Source: CBDFGN01 sp965247065 (GTDB lineage: Bacteria; Bacteroidota; Bacteroidia; Cytophagales; Cyclobacteriaceae). From it: DNA of 64,000 nucleotides. Where the stretch lies: assembly GCA_965247065.1 (NCBI GenBank), contig CBDFGN010000006.1:4712001-4776000 (forward strand), written 5' to 3'. Shown piece after piece: positions 35,767 through 44,699 of this stretch. The position numbers were made by a program, and so were the translations under genes. Below the pieces are notes generated by a model, which saw only the letters and a program-made list of their open reading frames with translations, was not told the DNA's origin and ran no database searches. Within the stretch, counting starts at the first letter, position 1. Every line of letters begins with the position of its first letter.

Positions 35767-37362
35767 CTATGTTGGGTCTATTATACCTTCTCCAATCATT
35801 CGTAATGCAGTTATGCTGGGGATAAAGAAGTACTCTCCGCCACGGGTCTCCACGAACCTCGGAATATTGCTTAAGAAGTGGGGCGGCCTTTTTGTTTCAA
35901 TATCCCCTTCAATGATCATTCGATTGTCCGATAGTCTCTGGTCAGCATGGTGATTGCCTAACAACGGATCTTTGTCATTGGCGAGTCTGAAATCATTGCC
36001 ATAATTCATCCATTGCTGTTGAACAAATTCAAATTGACGCTTAATATTGGCGACTATGGCCATGAAAATTATCCCGTGTTCCCCATCATTGCTAGTAGGA
36101 TCTACATCCTTTCCATAGGGTAACCCTCTTCTTAATATCCTTCGCCGGTCAGCCAGGGCACTGGGGGTTTCAAAGGCACCCTCAACACCAAACTCTAAAG
36201 ATCCCCTAGGGTTCATCCTCCTCATATGCGCACCCACCGGACAAGATCCTCCATCGATATCTTTGTCATAATCGAACCCTACAAACTTCTTGTTGATATT
36301 TCTAAAGGCATCGACAGCTTCCTTCTTTTCCTCCGGGGTCTTTGCGGTCGCCATGTCAAATTGCGCCTTTGCCCTCTTATCACCCAAAGCTGCATTTTCA
36401 TCAGTAGGATTAGTTGTTAATGGCACTCCGTTGCGCCATCTACCAGCCATTTTTGCTGCCAGAGCTTCTTTACCTCCGGCAAAATCTTTTGATTGCTTTT
36501 CCAGGAATTCGTTGAATTTTCCGACATTCTCATGAAGCTTGCGATAAATCAGGAAAGAGCCGTTTTTGGCCATCAAGGGTGGCATTGGGGCCATCGGGTA
36601 TTCCTTTGCTTCGTCCTTGTGCCCTAATATAAACTCTCCTGTCTCCAGGGGCTCCCAAGTTGATTCCAGCTGGGGATCTCCATAGCCATTTTTGTCCTTA
36701 CTGCTCTTTTTACCTCCGCCAATGACCTCTCCCATTTCAGGGGTCATGCCCCTAAAAAAAGGATTGCTGATTCCGTCCGTAAAACCAAAATGTTCTTTCG
36801 GGGTCGGCAGCCCATTCTTATCATAGAGAACGGAAGTGTCTTGATAAGCGGGCGAGGTTCCGGCATGACCCTCAAGAAGGGCTACTCCGTCCAGATCTTT
36901 TTTCAGATCAAGTATCAGGTTGTACCTTTTTTCAATCGCAGCTTCATCCGAACCACCAAGGCCAATAAAAATATGAACTTCCTGTGTGCGCCATATTTGA
37001 TCCCACTTTTCGGGTGCACTGGATCCATCATCTCCCAGGATTGTTCTTCGGCCTCTCATGCCCATGATATACTCATCTGGAAAGCTTTGAAGGGTTTGGA
37101 CGGAAATCCCCAGCTTCTTAAGTCCATTATATGTGAATGATACATTAGTGGTCGCCTCCGGCAATACCCCTTCACTCCTGGTTTTGCCCTCTTTCCAAGC
37201 TGCTGAAGAGGTTACATAGGGCAACAATGCGGTAATGAACGAGCGGCCATGGTGGCCTTTTGTTACCTCAAAGAATATATTGCGTCCTGAAAGGAATCCT
37301 AATTGGGGATAGGCCCACATAATATTACCCTGTATGTCATGGAGGTCCAGTTCTTTGCTCAT
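35767..37362 (-). CDS. Dyp-type heme peroxidase
   Basis: 531 aa. Starts LDLHDIQGNI (usual Dyp start). The GxxDG motif with its distal Asp is GFTDGISNPFFRG near residue 195; the proximal heme His is in CPVGAHMRRMNPRGSLEF (His379), and IIFMAIVANIKRQFEFVQQQ follows as the C-terminal core. Dyp peroxidases oxidise dyes, lignin fragments or other bulky substrates, sometimes inside nanocompartments. No Tat signal is present, so it is cytoplasmic or carried by another system. It is the last gene of a seven-gene minus-strand cluster. Longer than most Dyp enzymes by a charged insert (residues 280-350). Confidence 0.93.
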   Translation of the reverse strand: MSKELDLHDIQGNIMWAYPQLGFLSGRNIFFEVTKGHHGRSFITALLPYVTSSAAWKEGKTRSEGVLPEATTNVSFTYNGLKKLGISVQTLQSFPDEYIMGMRGRRTILGDDGSSAPEKWDQIWRTQEVHIFIGLGGSDEAAIEKRYNLILDLKKDLDGVALLEGHAGTSPAYQDTSVLYDKNGLPTPKEHFGFTDGISNPFFRGMTPEMGEVIGGGKKSSKDKNGYGDPQLESTWEPLETGEFILGHKDEAKEYPMAPMPPLMAKNGSFLIYRKLHENVGKFNEFLEKQSKDFAGGKEALAAKMAGRWRNGVPLTTNPTDENAALGDKRAKAQFDMATAKTPEEKKEAVDAFRNINKKFVGFDYDKDIDGGSCPVGAHMRRMNPRGSLEFGVEGAFETPSALADRRRILRRGLPYGKDVDPTSNDGEHGIIFMAIVANIKRQFEFVQQQWMNYGNDFRLANDKDPLLGNHHADQRLSDNRMIIEGDIETKRPPHFLSNIPRFVETRGGEYFFIPSITALRMIGEGIIDPT

Positions 37363-37407
37363 GATCTTAAATGTTTGGTCAAAAAATATATAGGTCTTGC
37401 AAGCGGG

Positions 37408-38040
37408 TTATTGGTCAATAACAAGTCCATCCAAAGAATCAGCGCCCGCCCTCCAGGTTGGAAAGGCCAATACTTCCGGTTTTACTCTTTCAATAAATAG
37501 CTTAAAATCGTCCCATAATTGCTGTTCATCCGCTCCCTGATGTTCAAAGGCAAAATCCGAAAATTCCTGCTTCAAATAAAGTGACTTCAGTTGCTCCTCC
37601 AAGGGATCGTCCGTTGAACCGTTAAAATAGTATGTTGTTTTTACCTGGCACTTTTTAATGTATGCCACAAATAACTTGGCATCATTCACACCTTGAAAAC
37701 CGACACAATGCTTCCATATTTCCTTTATTATTTCAGAAATCGCCACCCACATGCCTTCAAGATATTCATCGCGTTTACCGTAAAAATTAGAAGTAAAAAC
37801 CATGTACTTCGACTTCAGATGGTCCAGGTGGTGGGGATGGGATTCATAGATGGCATCATTAAGAATAAAAAACCTGGCCAGGTAGGTATTTGGAACCCTT
37901 GCCATGGGACTTTCCGCGTGCCTGGGCATTTCCTGTAAATACTCCCGGGTGTCGGAAGCAAATGACTGATCATTTGTACTTCCATTGATAATCGGACATA
38001 AGGTCGTTAAACCGTAGGCGTTTCCCGAACTGTTGGGCAT
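37408..38040 (-). CDS. Unknown protein, paralogue of the next upstream gene
   Basis: 210 aa. Starts NSSGNAYGLTTLCPI; then KYMVFTSNFYGKRDEYLEGM and FVAYIKKCQVKTTYYFNG. The protein at 38063 has the same three motifs in the same order. No signal or membrane segment. A ferredoxin-like alpha/beta barrel related to Dyp/chlorite-dismutase folds would fit the motif spacing, but this is speculation. It lies 45 nt upstream of the Dyp gene. Confidence 0.6.
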   Translation of the reverse strand: MPNSSGNAYGLTTLCPIINGSTNDQSFASDTREYLQEMPRHAESPMARVPNTYLARFFILNDAIYESHPHHLDHLKSKYMVFTSNFYGKRDEYLEGMWVAISEIIKEIWKHCVGFQGVNDAKLFVAYIKKCQVKTTYYFNGSTDDPLEEQLKSLYLKQEFSDFAFEHQGADEQQLWDDFKLFIERVKPEVLAFPTWRAGADSLDGLVIDQ

Positions 38041-38062
38041 GGTGGCTCAGTGTTAGTTGTAT

Positions 38063-38719
38063 TCAATCAATGCGGTCTTCTATTCTGGCTCGTTTCTCTA
38101 TGGCCTCATTAGCCAAACTCACTACGGGCGTTGGAGCCATACGGCTGATGTCGTCCTGTAAGTTGAGTATTGCCCGATCATAGTATTCTTTAAATTCGGA
38201 GGGAGAAGCCTGCGGCAATACCTTGCTCAATTCAATAAGCTTACTCTTCACCTTTTGCGCTGATTTCACATCATTAGAGGAACTAATTGGATATGCATTG
38301 TAGTAGTGATTGGTCCAAATTTGGTTCTTTATGACATAGGCATTAAAAGGTGTCTCAGGAACGGAATTGGGCCAGCCCACGTTTTTGAGCCACAAAAGGT
38401 TCAATCCACCGGGAATTGACATGGAAAATGAATCAACATACTGGGTCCAGCTGCCATTGAAATTGCTGAAAAAAAACATGTAGTTATATCTTAATTTCTC
38501 TTTGGGCTGATCTGGATGCAGGTGCGGAAATTGCTTTCTCCCAATTATCACCCATCGGGCATAATGAATGAGAGACAAGGTGTGTAATCCACCGAACGAC
38601 ATTTTTTTAAAAAGCGGCAATTCTGCCAGGCGAAAAATAGCCTTGTTTATCCAAAGCCAGGGCCATCTTATGGGGGTCAATAGATTCATGGCATAGGCCT
38701 TTCCCGCAATATTTGACAT
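38063..38719 (-). CDS. Unknown protein, paralogue of the gene at 37408
   Basis: 218 aa. Motifs: NIAGKAYAMNLLTPI; NYMFFFSNFNGSWTQYVDSF; AYVIKNQIWTNHYYNAYP. It has an extra aromatic, weakly hydrophobic stretch near the N-terminus (WPWLWINKAIFRLAELPL) that the other copy lacks and a charged C-terminal helix. Gap to the neighbour is 22 nt, so same operon. Function unknown. Confidence 0.6.
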   Translation of the reverse strand: MSNIAGKAYAMNLLTPIRWPWLWINKAIFRLAELPLFKKMSFGGLHTLSLIHYARWVIIGRKQFPHLHPDQPKEKLRYNYMFFFSNFNGSWTQYVDSFSMSIPGGLNLLWLKNVGWPNSVPETPFNAYVIKNQIWTNHYYNAYPISSSNDVKSAQKVKSKLIELSKVLPQASPSEFKEYYDRAILNLQDDISRMAPTPVVSLANEAIEKRARIEDRID

Positions 38720-38890
38720 ATGTGTTAAGCTTAGATTTTACTTCTTGGATACTTTAATAAGTAATTGAAAATATAGCAATAATAGGTGACATGTAGTAGT
38801 AATATTTGAAAATTCAGATGACTAATAACTTATTGTTTTGGACATAAAGAATTCGTCTTACCCCGCATATCCCGGTGTATGGGGAGGGGC

Positions 38891-39745
38891 TTACGTTCCA
38901 GGCAGTGAACCAAGTCGGGACTTTCGGTGAAAAAGCATGTACCAGCCGATTTTGAGGATTATCCAAAGACCACTCTTGTTCTTTTGGTATTCGAGGTCTG
39001 TCGCCCCGAGATCTATGTGCGGGGGGACGTCGGCTAGGATTCCGGATGGGTCACCTGGAGAAAGTGTGCCTTCCCGCAGCCGTTGACGTCGGTCGGCGAT
39101 CCGCTGAAAAAAAGGCTCTTCGCTGTTGAAGAAGGTCCTGATAAGCTCGGGGGTCACATGCTTGACGCCGCTGCGATCTATCTGCCCACACAGGGTGACC
39201 AGCGCTTGCCATTGGATGTGGCCGCGAAAGCGAGCGCCGAGGCGATCACGAAAGCTCTTAACCTCGCGCATGCCGTCCCAGGTTGAATAGGGTTTCGGTT
39301 CCTGCGTTTCGACGAAGGACGCAAGGACATCGTCCGTGAGGCGCTGGTCGGGCACTTCCAATTCGTCACTGATTCCCTTCAAATGTGAGATCAGGCGATC
39401 AAGCTGCGTCTCGTCGATCCCAGTCTCCGCGTTGAACACGCGGCTGGAATAGGGTCCCTGTCCCCAGCCCTTTACACAATTTGCGATGTTTGTCTCGTCG
39501 GAATTCGAGCCGGTCTGTTCTTGAATACCATTTCGCGCCAACCAGCTGATAATGGTCGTCCAAAAGGTATTGCCGAACCCGAGACCTTTGGGCCCAAATA
39601 TCGCGTCGGAGGATGTCTTGGTAACGATGGCCTCCTCGTTGCCTGCCGGCCACACATGCCGTTCCATACCAGCCCTCAATGGGCATCCTTCTGTCTCTCC
39701 GGATTCCGAATGAGGTTTGCGTTCAGATTGTTTTTCGTTGTCCAT
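38891..39745 (-). CDS. Unknown 284-aa protein of the Dyp operon
   Basis: Soluble, mixed composition: a short hydrophilic N-terminus, GCPLRAGMERHVWPAG, GLGFGNTFWTTIISWLARNG, and a basic helix RTFFNSEEPFFQRIADRRQR. GC content is higher than in the two genes downstream. No family recognised; a Cys-Pro near residue 20 and the following Trp/His could suggest heme, but nothing proves it. It is separated from 38719 by 170 nt, so an internal promoter is possible. Confidence 0.55.
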   Translation of the reverse strand: MDNEKQSERKPHSESGETEGCPLRAGMERHVWPAGNEEAIVTKTSSDAIFGPKGLGFGNTFWTTIISWLARNGIQEQTGSNSDETNIANCVKGWGQGPYSSRVFNAETGIDETQLDRLISHLKGISDELEVPDQRLTDDVLASFVETQEPKPYSTWDGMREVKSFRDRLGARFRGHIQWQALVTLCGQIDRSGVKHVTPELIRTFFNSEEPFFQRIADRRQRLREGTLSPGDPSGILADVPPHIDLGATDLEYQKNKSGLWIILKIGWYMLFHRKSRLGSLPGT

Positions 39746-39800
39746 TTTTTAATTCTTTAATTTGCTCAAATAACAGATAAGTTATAATACGTTTTATGGA

Positions 39801-40694
39801 TTATTGGTTGGAGAAATCATACGCATAGGCCGTCTTGGTGGTCACCCCGTTGAACCGGAACCATTCGCTGTGCTGCTGCAGCTCGTGGAAGAAAGCGTTG
39901 GTATTGCCGATGGTATTTGTGGGAAAGAGCTCCAGCTGCTCGGTGGCCTCCTCGTTGATAGCATCAAAGTCGAACGAGAATTCGGCCACCAGGGGTAGGC
40001 CTCTGTAGTCCGGGTTATCATACCAGAAGCTGAGCCCCAGCTTCACCTTGTCGGGGTCGCCGAACTTGACCTTGGAAAGCTTCTGGTAGATCTCAAAAGC
40101 CTCAAAGCCGTTGACGGTCTTGATAGGGGTGTCCGGATCTTCGAGTTCCTTCAGGAAGGGAAACAGCTGTCCCGCATCTTGTATGGAAGTAAATTTGGGA
40201 TTATCAGCCTGTTTTACTGATGCCGACAGTGAGAACTTGCTGGCGAAGGAGGGTGGGTTGTCCTCGTCGAATTGAAAGTGGCTCTCGGCCAGGAAAGCAT
40301 TGAGGTCGTTGTCTTTGATATACTGGGGGGTGATGTCCTCCTCAAATTTTATCTTGGGCCCGCAGCGGACCCAGGGGCGGGAGGCAGCATGGTAGCGGTC
40401 TGCCGCCCGCACTTTGGCAGTGATCTTGTATTGCTCAGAGGGTTCGGCGTCTTCCTCGCACCGTACCCGCAGGATGGTCTTGTGGTTGCCCTTGAGGGCG
40501 CGGTCAGGCGTGTCGACATACCAGGTCTTCCTTTTCTCCTCGGGGTCCTCATCGGGCTTGCCCTTGCCGCCGTGGGCCTTGATGATGGGCTTTACGAAGT
40601 TCCAAAAGTCGGTGATCCCCTGGGTACGATCGGTGAATTTTTGGGGATCCAGAATGAGCTTATACTCGCGACTGGTGATGGTACGGTTATGCAT
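39801..40694 (-). CDS. CYTH-like (triphosphate tunnel) domain protein
   Basis: 297 aa. N-terminal pattern TSREYKLILDPQKF (ExK-type start), TWYVDTPDRALKGNHKTILR (the YxDTxxxxL...LR strand pair), QYKITAKVR and KIKFEEDI, all in the order seen in CYTH/tunnel phosphatases. The C-terminal half ends with LPLVAEFSFDFDAI, an ExExD-like strand, then extends about 50 residues. CYTH enzymes hydrolyse triphosphates or make cyclic nucleotides. The assignment is by pattern only. Confidence 0.6.
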   Translation of the reverse strand: MHNRTITSREYKLILDPQKFTDRTQGITDFWNFVKPIIKAHGGKGKPDEDPEEKRKTWYVDTPDRALKGNHKTILRVRCEEDAEPSEQYKITAKVRAADRYHAASRPWVRCGPKIKFEEDITPQYIKDNDLNAFLAESHFQFDEDNPPSFASKFSLSASVKQADNPKFTSIQDAGQLFPFLKELEDPDTPIKTVNGFEAFEIYQKLSKVKFGDPDKVKLGLSFWYDNPDYRGLPLVAEFSFDFDAINEEATEQLELFPTNTIGNTNAFFHELQQHSEWFRFNGVTTKTAYAYDFSNQ

Positions 40695-40731
40695 ATGCTT
40701 TTTTTTTAAAGGTTAAAGGACAGCTTCAACG

Positions 40732-41517
40732 TCAGACTCCGGGAAGGCGGTCCCAGTCAAAGGCCGGACCGATATCCCATTTTCCGGTCTTGCGGAAGTT
40801 TACGTGGGAGGCTATGCCATTGAAACCCGCATTGTCCGGGGTAGCCGTATAGCGGTCGGCTTCCAGGATAAAGTTTTGGGGGATATTATATCGGGCGGTC
40901 AGGTATCTAAGCACCTGATCCAGGCTTGCATATTGTGCTTCGGTGAAGGCGGCAAAGTAGGAATCGCCTCGGAACGGCTGGTCCAGCTCTAGGTAGTGGT
41001 CGGTTTCACTCTCGTTGCAGTAGACGTCATGGTGGCGCCCGTTGGGGTCGGTATAGGTGGAGTAAAGCTTGCCCTCCTGCTTCACCAGCGGGCCGATGTT
41101 GGAAAGTTCGATGCCTACGGATCTTTTGCTGTTCTTGGCGTTCCCGCCCACGGTCCCGGGTCCCAGGTGGAAGGCCCACCCCGAGGACGGGAACAGGTTG
41201 TAAATGTTCCCATCGCGGGCGATAACAAACGGCACCGAGACGCGGCTGTTGGCATCACTCCTCACCCGGGTGAGGGCACCGATGTCGCCTTTAATGTACC
41301 CCGCGGTAAAGTGGATGACAATGCAGCTTTTGTCCACAGCCCGTGTATTGAAATACCTTTCATCCTGGTCTGCCGGTCGCACCCGCACCATCGGCACTTG
41401 CTCATCGGTGCCGGGGATGGCTATCTCAAACGGGCTTAGGAGGAATTTACGGCCCTGAGAATCCCGACCGGTGGTGCGAAACCGATCCTCGTGGGCAGCG
41501 ATCTTGGTAGCTCTCAT
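40732..41517 (-). CDS. N-acetylmuramoyl-L-alanine amidase (Amidase_2/PGRP fold)
   Basis: 261 aa. Zinc ligands: His in SCIVIHFTAGYIKGDI, His in SSGWAFHLGPGTVGGN, and the C-terminal IASHVNFRKTGKWDIGPAFD (His and acidic/Lys positions). VSVPFVIARDGNIYNLF and SKRSVGIELSNIGPL complete the fold. No signal peptide, so it would need another export route or act on imported muropeptides. It starts 3 nt after the upstream EEP gene stop, so the two are coupled. Confidence 0.9.
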   Translation of the reverse strand: MRATKIAAHEDRFRTTGRDSQGRKFLLSPFEIAIPGTDEQVPMVRVRPADQDERYFNTRAVDKSCIVIHFTAGYIKGDIGALTRVRSDANSRVSVPFVIARDGNIYNLFPSSGWAFHLGPGTVGGNAKNSKRSVGIELSNIGPLVKQEGKLYSTYTDPNGRHHDVYCNESETDHYLELDQPFRGDSYFAAFTEAQYASLDQVLRYLTARYNIPQNFILEADRYTATPDNAGFNGIASHVNFRKTGKWDIGPAFDWDRLPGV

Positions 41518-41520
41518 TGG

Positions 41521-42711
41521 TTATTTTATCCGTTGAAGGTATTCGCTGCTGTAGTTGATCTTGAGCTCTACCCATAAAGGCATGTGGTCGCTGAGCTGAA
41601 AGGTGCGCCATTCTTTATAATATTTTTTGAGTTCGCCCTCATCGCCCACAGTCGTGGTCATTTTTGATATGGATTTGTTTAAGCTGTTGATCTGTTTTTG
41701 GGCTCGTTCTTTGGAGCTGGTCGAGGTTGCCTTAGCCAGCCTGGCTTTGGCCTTACCTAAATCCTGTCTGGTTTCCTTGATCCCCAGCTTCAAGGTTTCT
41801 TTGAGGACGGGGGCGTAGTTGTCCAATTGAGATTGAGTATAAAGCTTTTTGAAAAAGTTAAAAACATCATGCTGTTTCTGAGTCCCTGATGCCGGCATCA
41901 GCTGAACTTGATTTTCGCGGTTGATGAATGATATCTGGTCATAGAATCTGGTTTGGTCGCTGTTGCTGCCCTTGTTGTTCTTGAAAACCTCAAACTTTGC
42001 TTTTTCCAGGGCGTCAAAGGTTTTGCCCTCAAAGTCTTCAATGTTGAAATCCCCTACCAAGACGTGGTTGTAAGTATCCTTTTTGGCTCGTGAAGCCAGG
42101 AATTTGGCCACACTCTCGATCTCTGTGACCCGGCGTGCGTACTCGGGAGTGGATTTGGAGGCTTTGCCATAATAGATATGCACGGTGGAGAACATAAATT
42201 TGAACCAGCCGGATTGGAAAGAGCATGAAAAAGGGGTGCGCGCAAACTGCCTTTGCTTGGTGACGTCGCTTATAAGGTCTTTATAGGGTAAGACAATCTC
42301 CCCGGCTATCCCTTTAAAATCTACTTTGTTACGACTGTAGACGAACCCTAACCTTTCTTTATTGCCGCCAGGTCCTTCGGTAACATCGGTGATGATGTAA
42401 TCGTACTTAGGATCCAGCAGGCTCATGATTTTCTCTAGGGGACCCAGGTCTTCACATACTTCCTGAATGGCGATGACATCAAAGGCCGAAATGATTTCGG
42501 CGATGTACCAGAAGGACTCTTCCAGGCGGGAACCGTATCCAAATCGGTTGTCGTCAAAGTTGCGGATGTTCCAAGTCCCCAGCAGCAGGGAGTCTTCGGC
42601 CTTTTTGTGGGGGATCTCCTTGTCCAGCTGAGTCCTTAGCAACTCTAGGTTGGAAATGATCCTCTTTCTGTCTTTGGCGTGCAAGTACTTTAATCTCCAA
42701 TAACTTGGCAT
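41521..42711 (-). CDS. Endonuclease/exonuclease/phosphatase (EEP) family hydrolase
   Basis: 396 aa. EEP motifs: LGTWNIRNFDDNRFG (Asn), DVIAIQEVCEDLGPLEKI (Glu), NHVLVGDFNIEDFEGKTFD (Asp, Asn) and QLSDHMPLWVELKI (Asp-His). A coiled-coil-like insert (TRQDLGKAKARLAKATSTSS) lies before the last motif. Substrate may be DNA, a phosphoester or a lipid. It is the first gene of the operon; the upstream region holds dispersed repeats. Confidence 0.9.
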   Translation of the reverse strand: MPSYWRLKYLHAKDRKRIISNLELLRTQLDKEIPHKKAEDSLLLGTWNIRNFDDNRFGYGSRLEESFWYIAEIISAFDVIAIQEVCEDLGPLEKIMSLLDPKYDYIITDVTEGPGGNKERLGFVYSRNKVDFKGIAGEIVLPYKDLISDVTKQRQFARTPFSCSFQSGWFKFMFSTVHIYYGKASKSTPEYARRVTEIESVAKFLASRAKKDTYNHVLVGDFNIEDFEGKTFDALEKAKFEVFKNNKGSNSDQTRFYDQISFINRENQVQLMPASGTQKQHDVFNFFKKLYTQSQLDNYAPVLKETLKLGIKETRQDLGKAKARLAKATSTSSKERAQKQINSLNKSISKMTTTVGDEGELKKYYKEWRTFQLSDHMPLWVELKINYSSEYLQRIK

Positions 42712-42825
42712 GATCTATTATTTTATTGTTTGACGGATGGCTACTCGATATTCATGGCTCGGCCCGGACCCATATACTCAAGTTAGGGTTTTATGCCGAA
42801 AAGCAAAAAAGGTCACCCATAAAAA

Positions 42826-43172
42826 CCGGTCAAGGACCGGTTAGGGCCAAGGGACCCACGGACGCATAGCCAGTTTCTTTAGGTAGAGACACCCCTGGGC
42901 GTGTCGGCAATAGAGCAATCAGATTTCAAATTCTTATAGCGCCAAGTCCCCACTTCCCGCTTAAGTCCCCGACATCTTCCCGCTTTTGTTCCGGGCACCG
43001 CCCGATTTTTTTTGGCCAAGCGAATGGACGGGTTCAACGGCAGTTCAGCGCGGCGTGATGAGTAGAATTCCAAATAAAACTCGGCAAACTCTCCGTCTCC
43101 GAGCCAACCGGGTTTGATTAATCTCTGGTTCACAACTAGATTAATCTTTCCCTGTTTGCCGCTTTAGTTTTC
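42826..43172 (+). repeat. Four box/hairpin repeats between the EEP and primase genes
   Basis: Hairpin CCGGTCAAGGACCGG at 42826-42840 (perfect 6-bp stem), boxes TTCCCGCTTAAGTCCCC (42954) and TTCCCGCTTTTGTTCC (42976), hairpin CGGGCACCGCCCG (42992-43004) followed by eight T and GGCC, and a last box GCCGCTTTAGTTTTC (43158) 30 bp before the primase ATG. No gene is supported in 42712-43202. Confidence 0.65.
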
Positions 43173-43202
43173 TAAGCATTGAATTCTCCCTAACTTTTCA
43201 CG

Positions 43203-44543
43203 ATGAAAATCGACTTCTCTGACTTGAAACGTAATATCAGCCTGATCGACCTGATCCTGGCTCAGGGGTATAACGTGGTGGCGAAGAAGAGCGCTCGAAA
43301 CCGGGTGTTTTTGGAAAAAGGCGATGACAAGCTTTTGGTCTACAAAAACGGCCCCGGCCTGGAAGACTTTTATTATACCACCCTGGGCAACGAGACCGCC
43401 GGGGGCGATATCATCAATTTTCTGCTGAACAAGGGTATCAGCTCCGACTACCGGGAGGCTGGAGAATACCTGGTGGCCTTCGACCCCGCCGCAGTTCCCC
43501 AGGTGCGGCAGGCATCCAAAACACTCACCAAGCTGCAAGCGCCTACCAGATCCAAGCCCTTCAAGGCCCTGAAGACCTCTCCCCCTGATGATACCAACTA
43601 CCTGGTCATCAAAAGGAGCCTAAGGCTTGAAACCCTGGCTGACCCCAGGTTCGAGGATGCTGTCTTCAATAGCGCAGACAAGGACCCCGAACACCCGATC
43701 GCCATCTTCCCGCTTAAGTTCCAGGACAAGGTGGTAGGGCAGGAGGTAAGGGGTGTGGACCACCGCGGGCTGGTAGTCCACTCCGACAAGACCAATGGCC
43801 TCTGGCAGGCGGCACGCCCCCGGCGGGTTAACAAAGTTGCTGTTTTCGAGTCACCCATCGACGCGCTCAGTCACTACCAGCTGTTTAAAGCCGATAACCA
43901 AGGTACCTTGTACCTGGCGACCATCGGGTCGGCCTCGCGCAGCCAGTCCCTGCAGATCGCCAAGACTGCCGTGGAGCTCCAAAATAAGGAAAGGGGGTCG
44001 GAGATTGCCTTGGCGCTGGCGGGTGATAACGATTACAACGGGCAGCTTTTCAACGTGAAGCTGATGGCCTACTACGTCAGCGAGCGCTACCAGCTACCCC
44101 TGGGGGAAATTCGGGGGTCACGGACCCCTTTTGTTGGGAAGGGGACCCAGGGGGGCCAACCCCCTTTTGAGAGGGCCGGGGCACAGCCCCGTCCTTATAA
44201 GCGTGGTTCGGAGGCCCACTCTCCTTCCGGCGGTGACATTGAGGCTCCTGACCAAAATGGTGGGGTGCCCCGGCTAAATCTTAAAATGGTGCTCCCCGAT
44301 GACCTCGTCGGCCAGCAAGTGAAGGTCGCGCCACCGATAGAGGGTAGGGTAGAGGTGGACGGCGGTTTCCTGGTGGCCAACCTGTCGGTCCCTGCTGATC
44401 TTGGCGCCATACGCAGGCTGCTCTTTTTCCTGTGGGAGCTAATGGATTTGGGCAAAGCGGTGCGCTTGGAAACGCCGGTACACAAGGATTTCAACCAGGA
44501 TCTGGCAGAGTCGCTAAAAAAAAACTGGGGCCAGGGCATGTGA
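43203..44543 (+). CDS. Plasmid primase-like protein with Toprim domain
   Basis: 446 aa. The N-terminal part (RNISLIDLILAQGYNVVAKK, TAGGDIINFLLNKGISSDY) resembles the CHC2/DUF3991-type start without clear zinc Cys. The Toprim domain has VAVFESPIDALSHYQLFKAD (Glu) and ALALAGDNDYNGQLFNVKLM (Asp-x-Asp). The C-terminal HKDFNQDLAESLKKNWGQG is the usual end (KDWN-like). Residues 303-340 form a Gly/Pro/Arg-rich linker made of three hairpin sequences in the DNA (see separate entry), which looks like an in-frame insertion. Primes plasmid replication or transfer synthesis. Confidence 0.82.
   Translation: MKIDFSDLKRNISLIDLILAQGYNVVAKKSARNRVFLEKGDDKLLVYKNGPGLEDFYYTTLGNETAGGDIINFLLNKGISSDYREAGEYLVAFDPAAVPQVRQASKTLTKLQAPTRSKPFKALKTSPPDDTNYLVIKRSLRLETLADPRFEDAVFNSADKDPEHPIAIFPLKFQDKVVGQEVRGVDHRGLVVHSDKTNGLWQAARPRRVNKVAVFESPIDALSHYQLFKADNQGTLYLATIGSASRSQSLQIAKTAVELQNKERGSEIALALAGDNDYNGQLFNVKLMAYYVSERYQLPLGEIRGSRTPFVGKGTQGGQPPFERAGAQPRPYKRGSEAHSPSGGDIEAPDQNGGVPRLNLKMVLPDDLVGQQVKVAPPIEGRVEVDGGFLVANLSVPADLGAIRRLLFFLWELMDLGKAVRLETPVHKDFNQDLAESLKKNWGQGM
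44114..44191 (+). repeat. Three tandem hairpins inside the primase gene
   Basis: GGGGTCACGGACCCC (44114-44128), GGGGGCCAACCCCC (about 44152-44166) and GGGGCACAGCCCC (44179-44191), each with 3-4 nt loops and each followed by T-rich bases. The first shares its loop and closing pairs (GTCACGGAC) with the intergenic hairpins at 30261 and 47539. Confidence 0.65.
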
Positions 44544-44699
44544 GGCATAGCCTCTTTTGTTTGTTTCCAGCCCGCTGGATTCACGGGTTACCTATTTTCT
44601 TTCGCAGGTACATATTTCCGAGGAAAAGTCTGCCGTTGATTCAGCCGATTGTTATAAATTTGGGGGCAGAATATCGGTAACCAAGTAAAATCAACATAT

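Noticed and set aside
42879..43133. Minus-strand open frame of 84 codons between EEP and primase
   Set aside because: Runs through the dispersed repeat boxes; composition is not protein-like.
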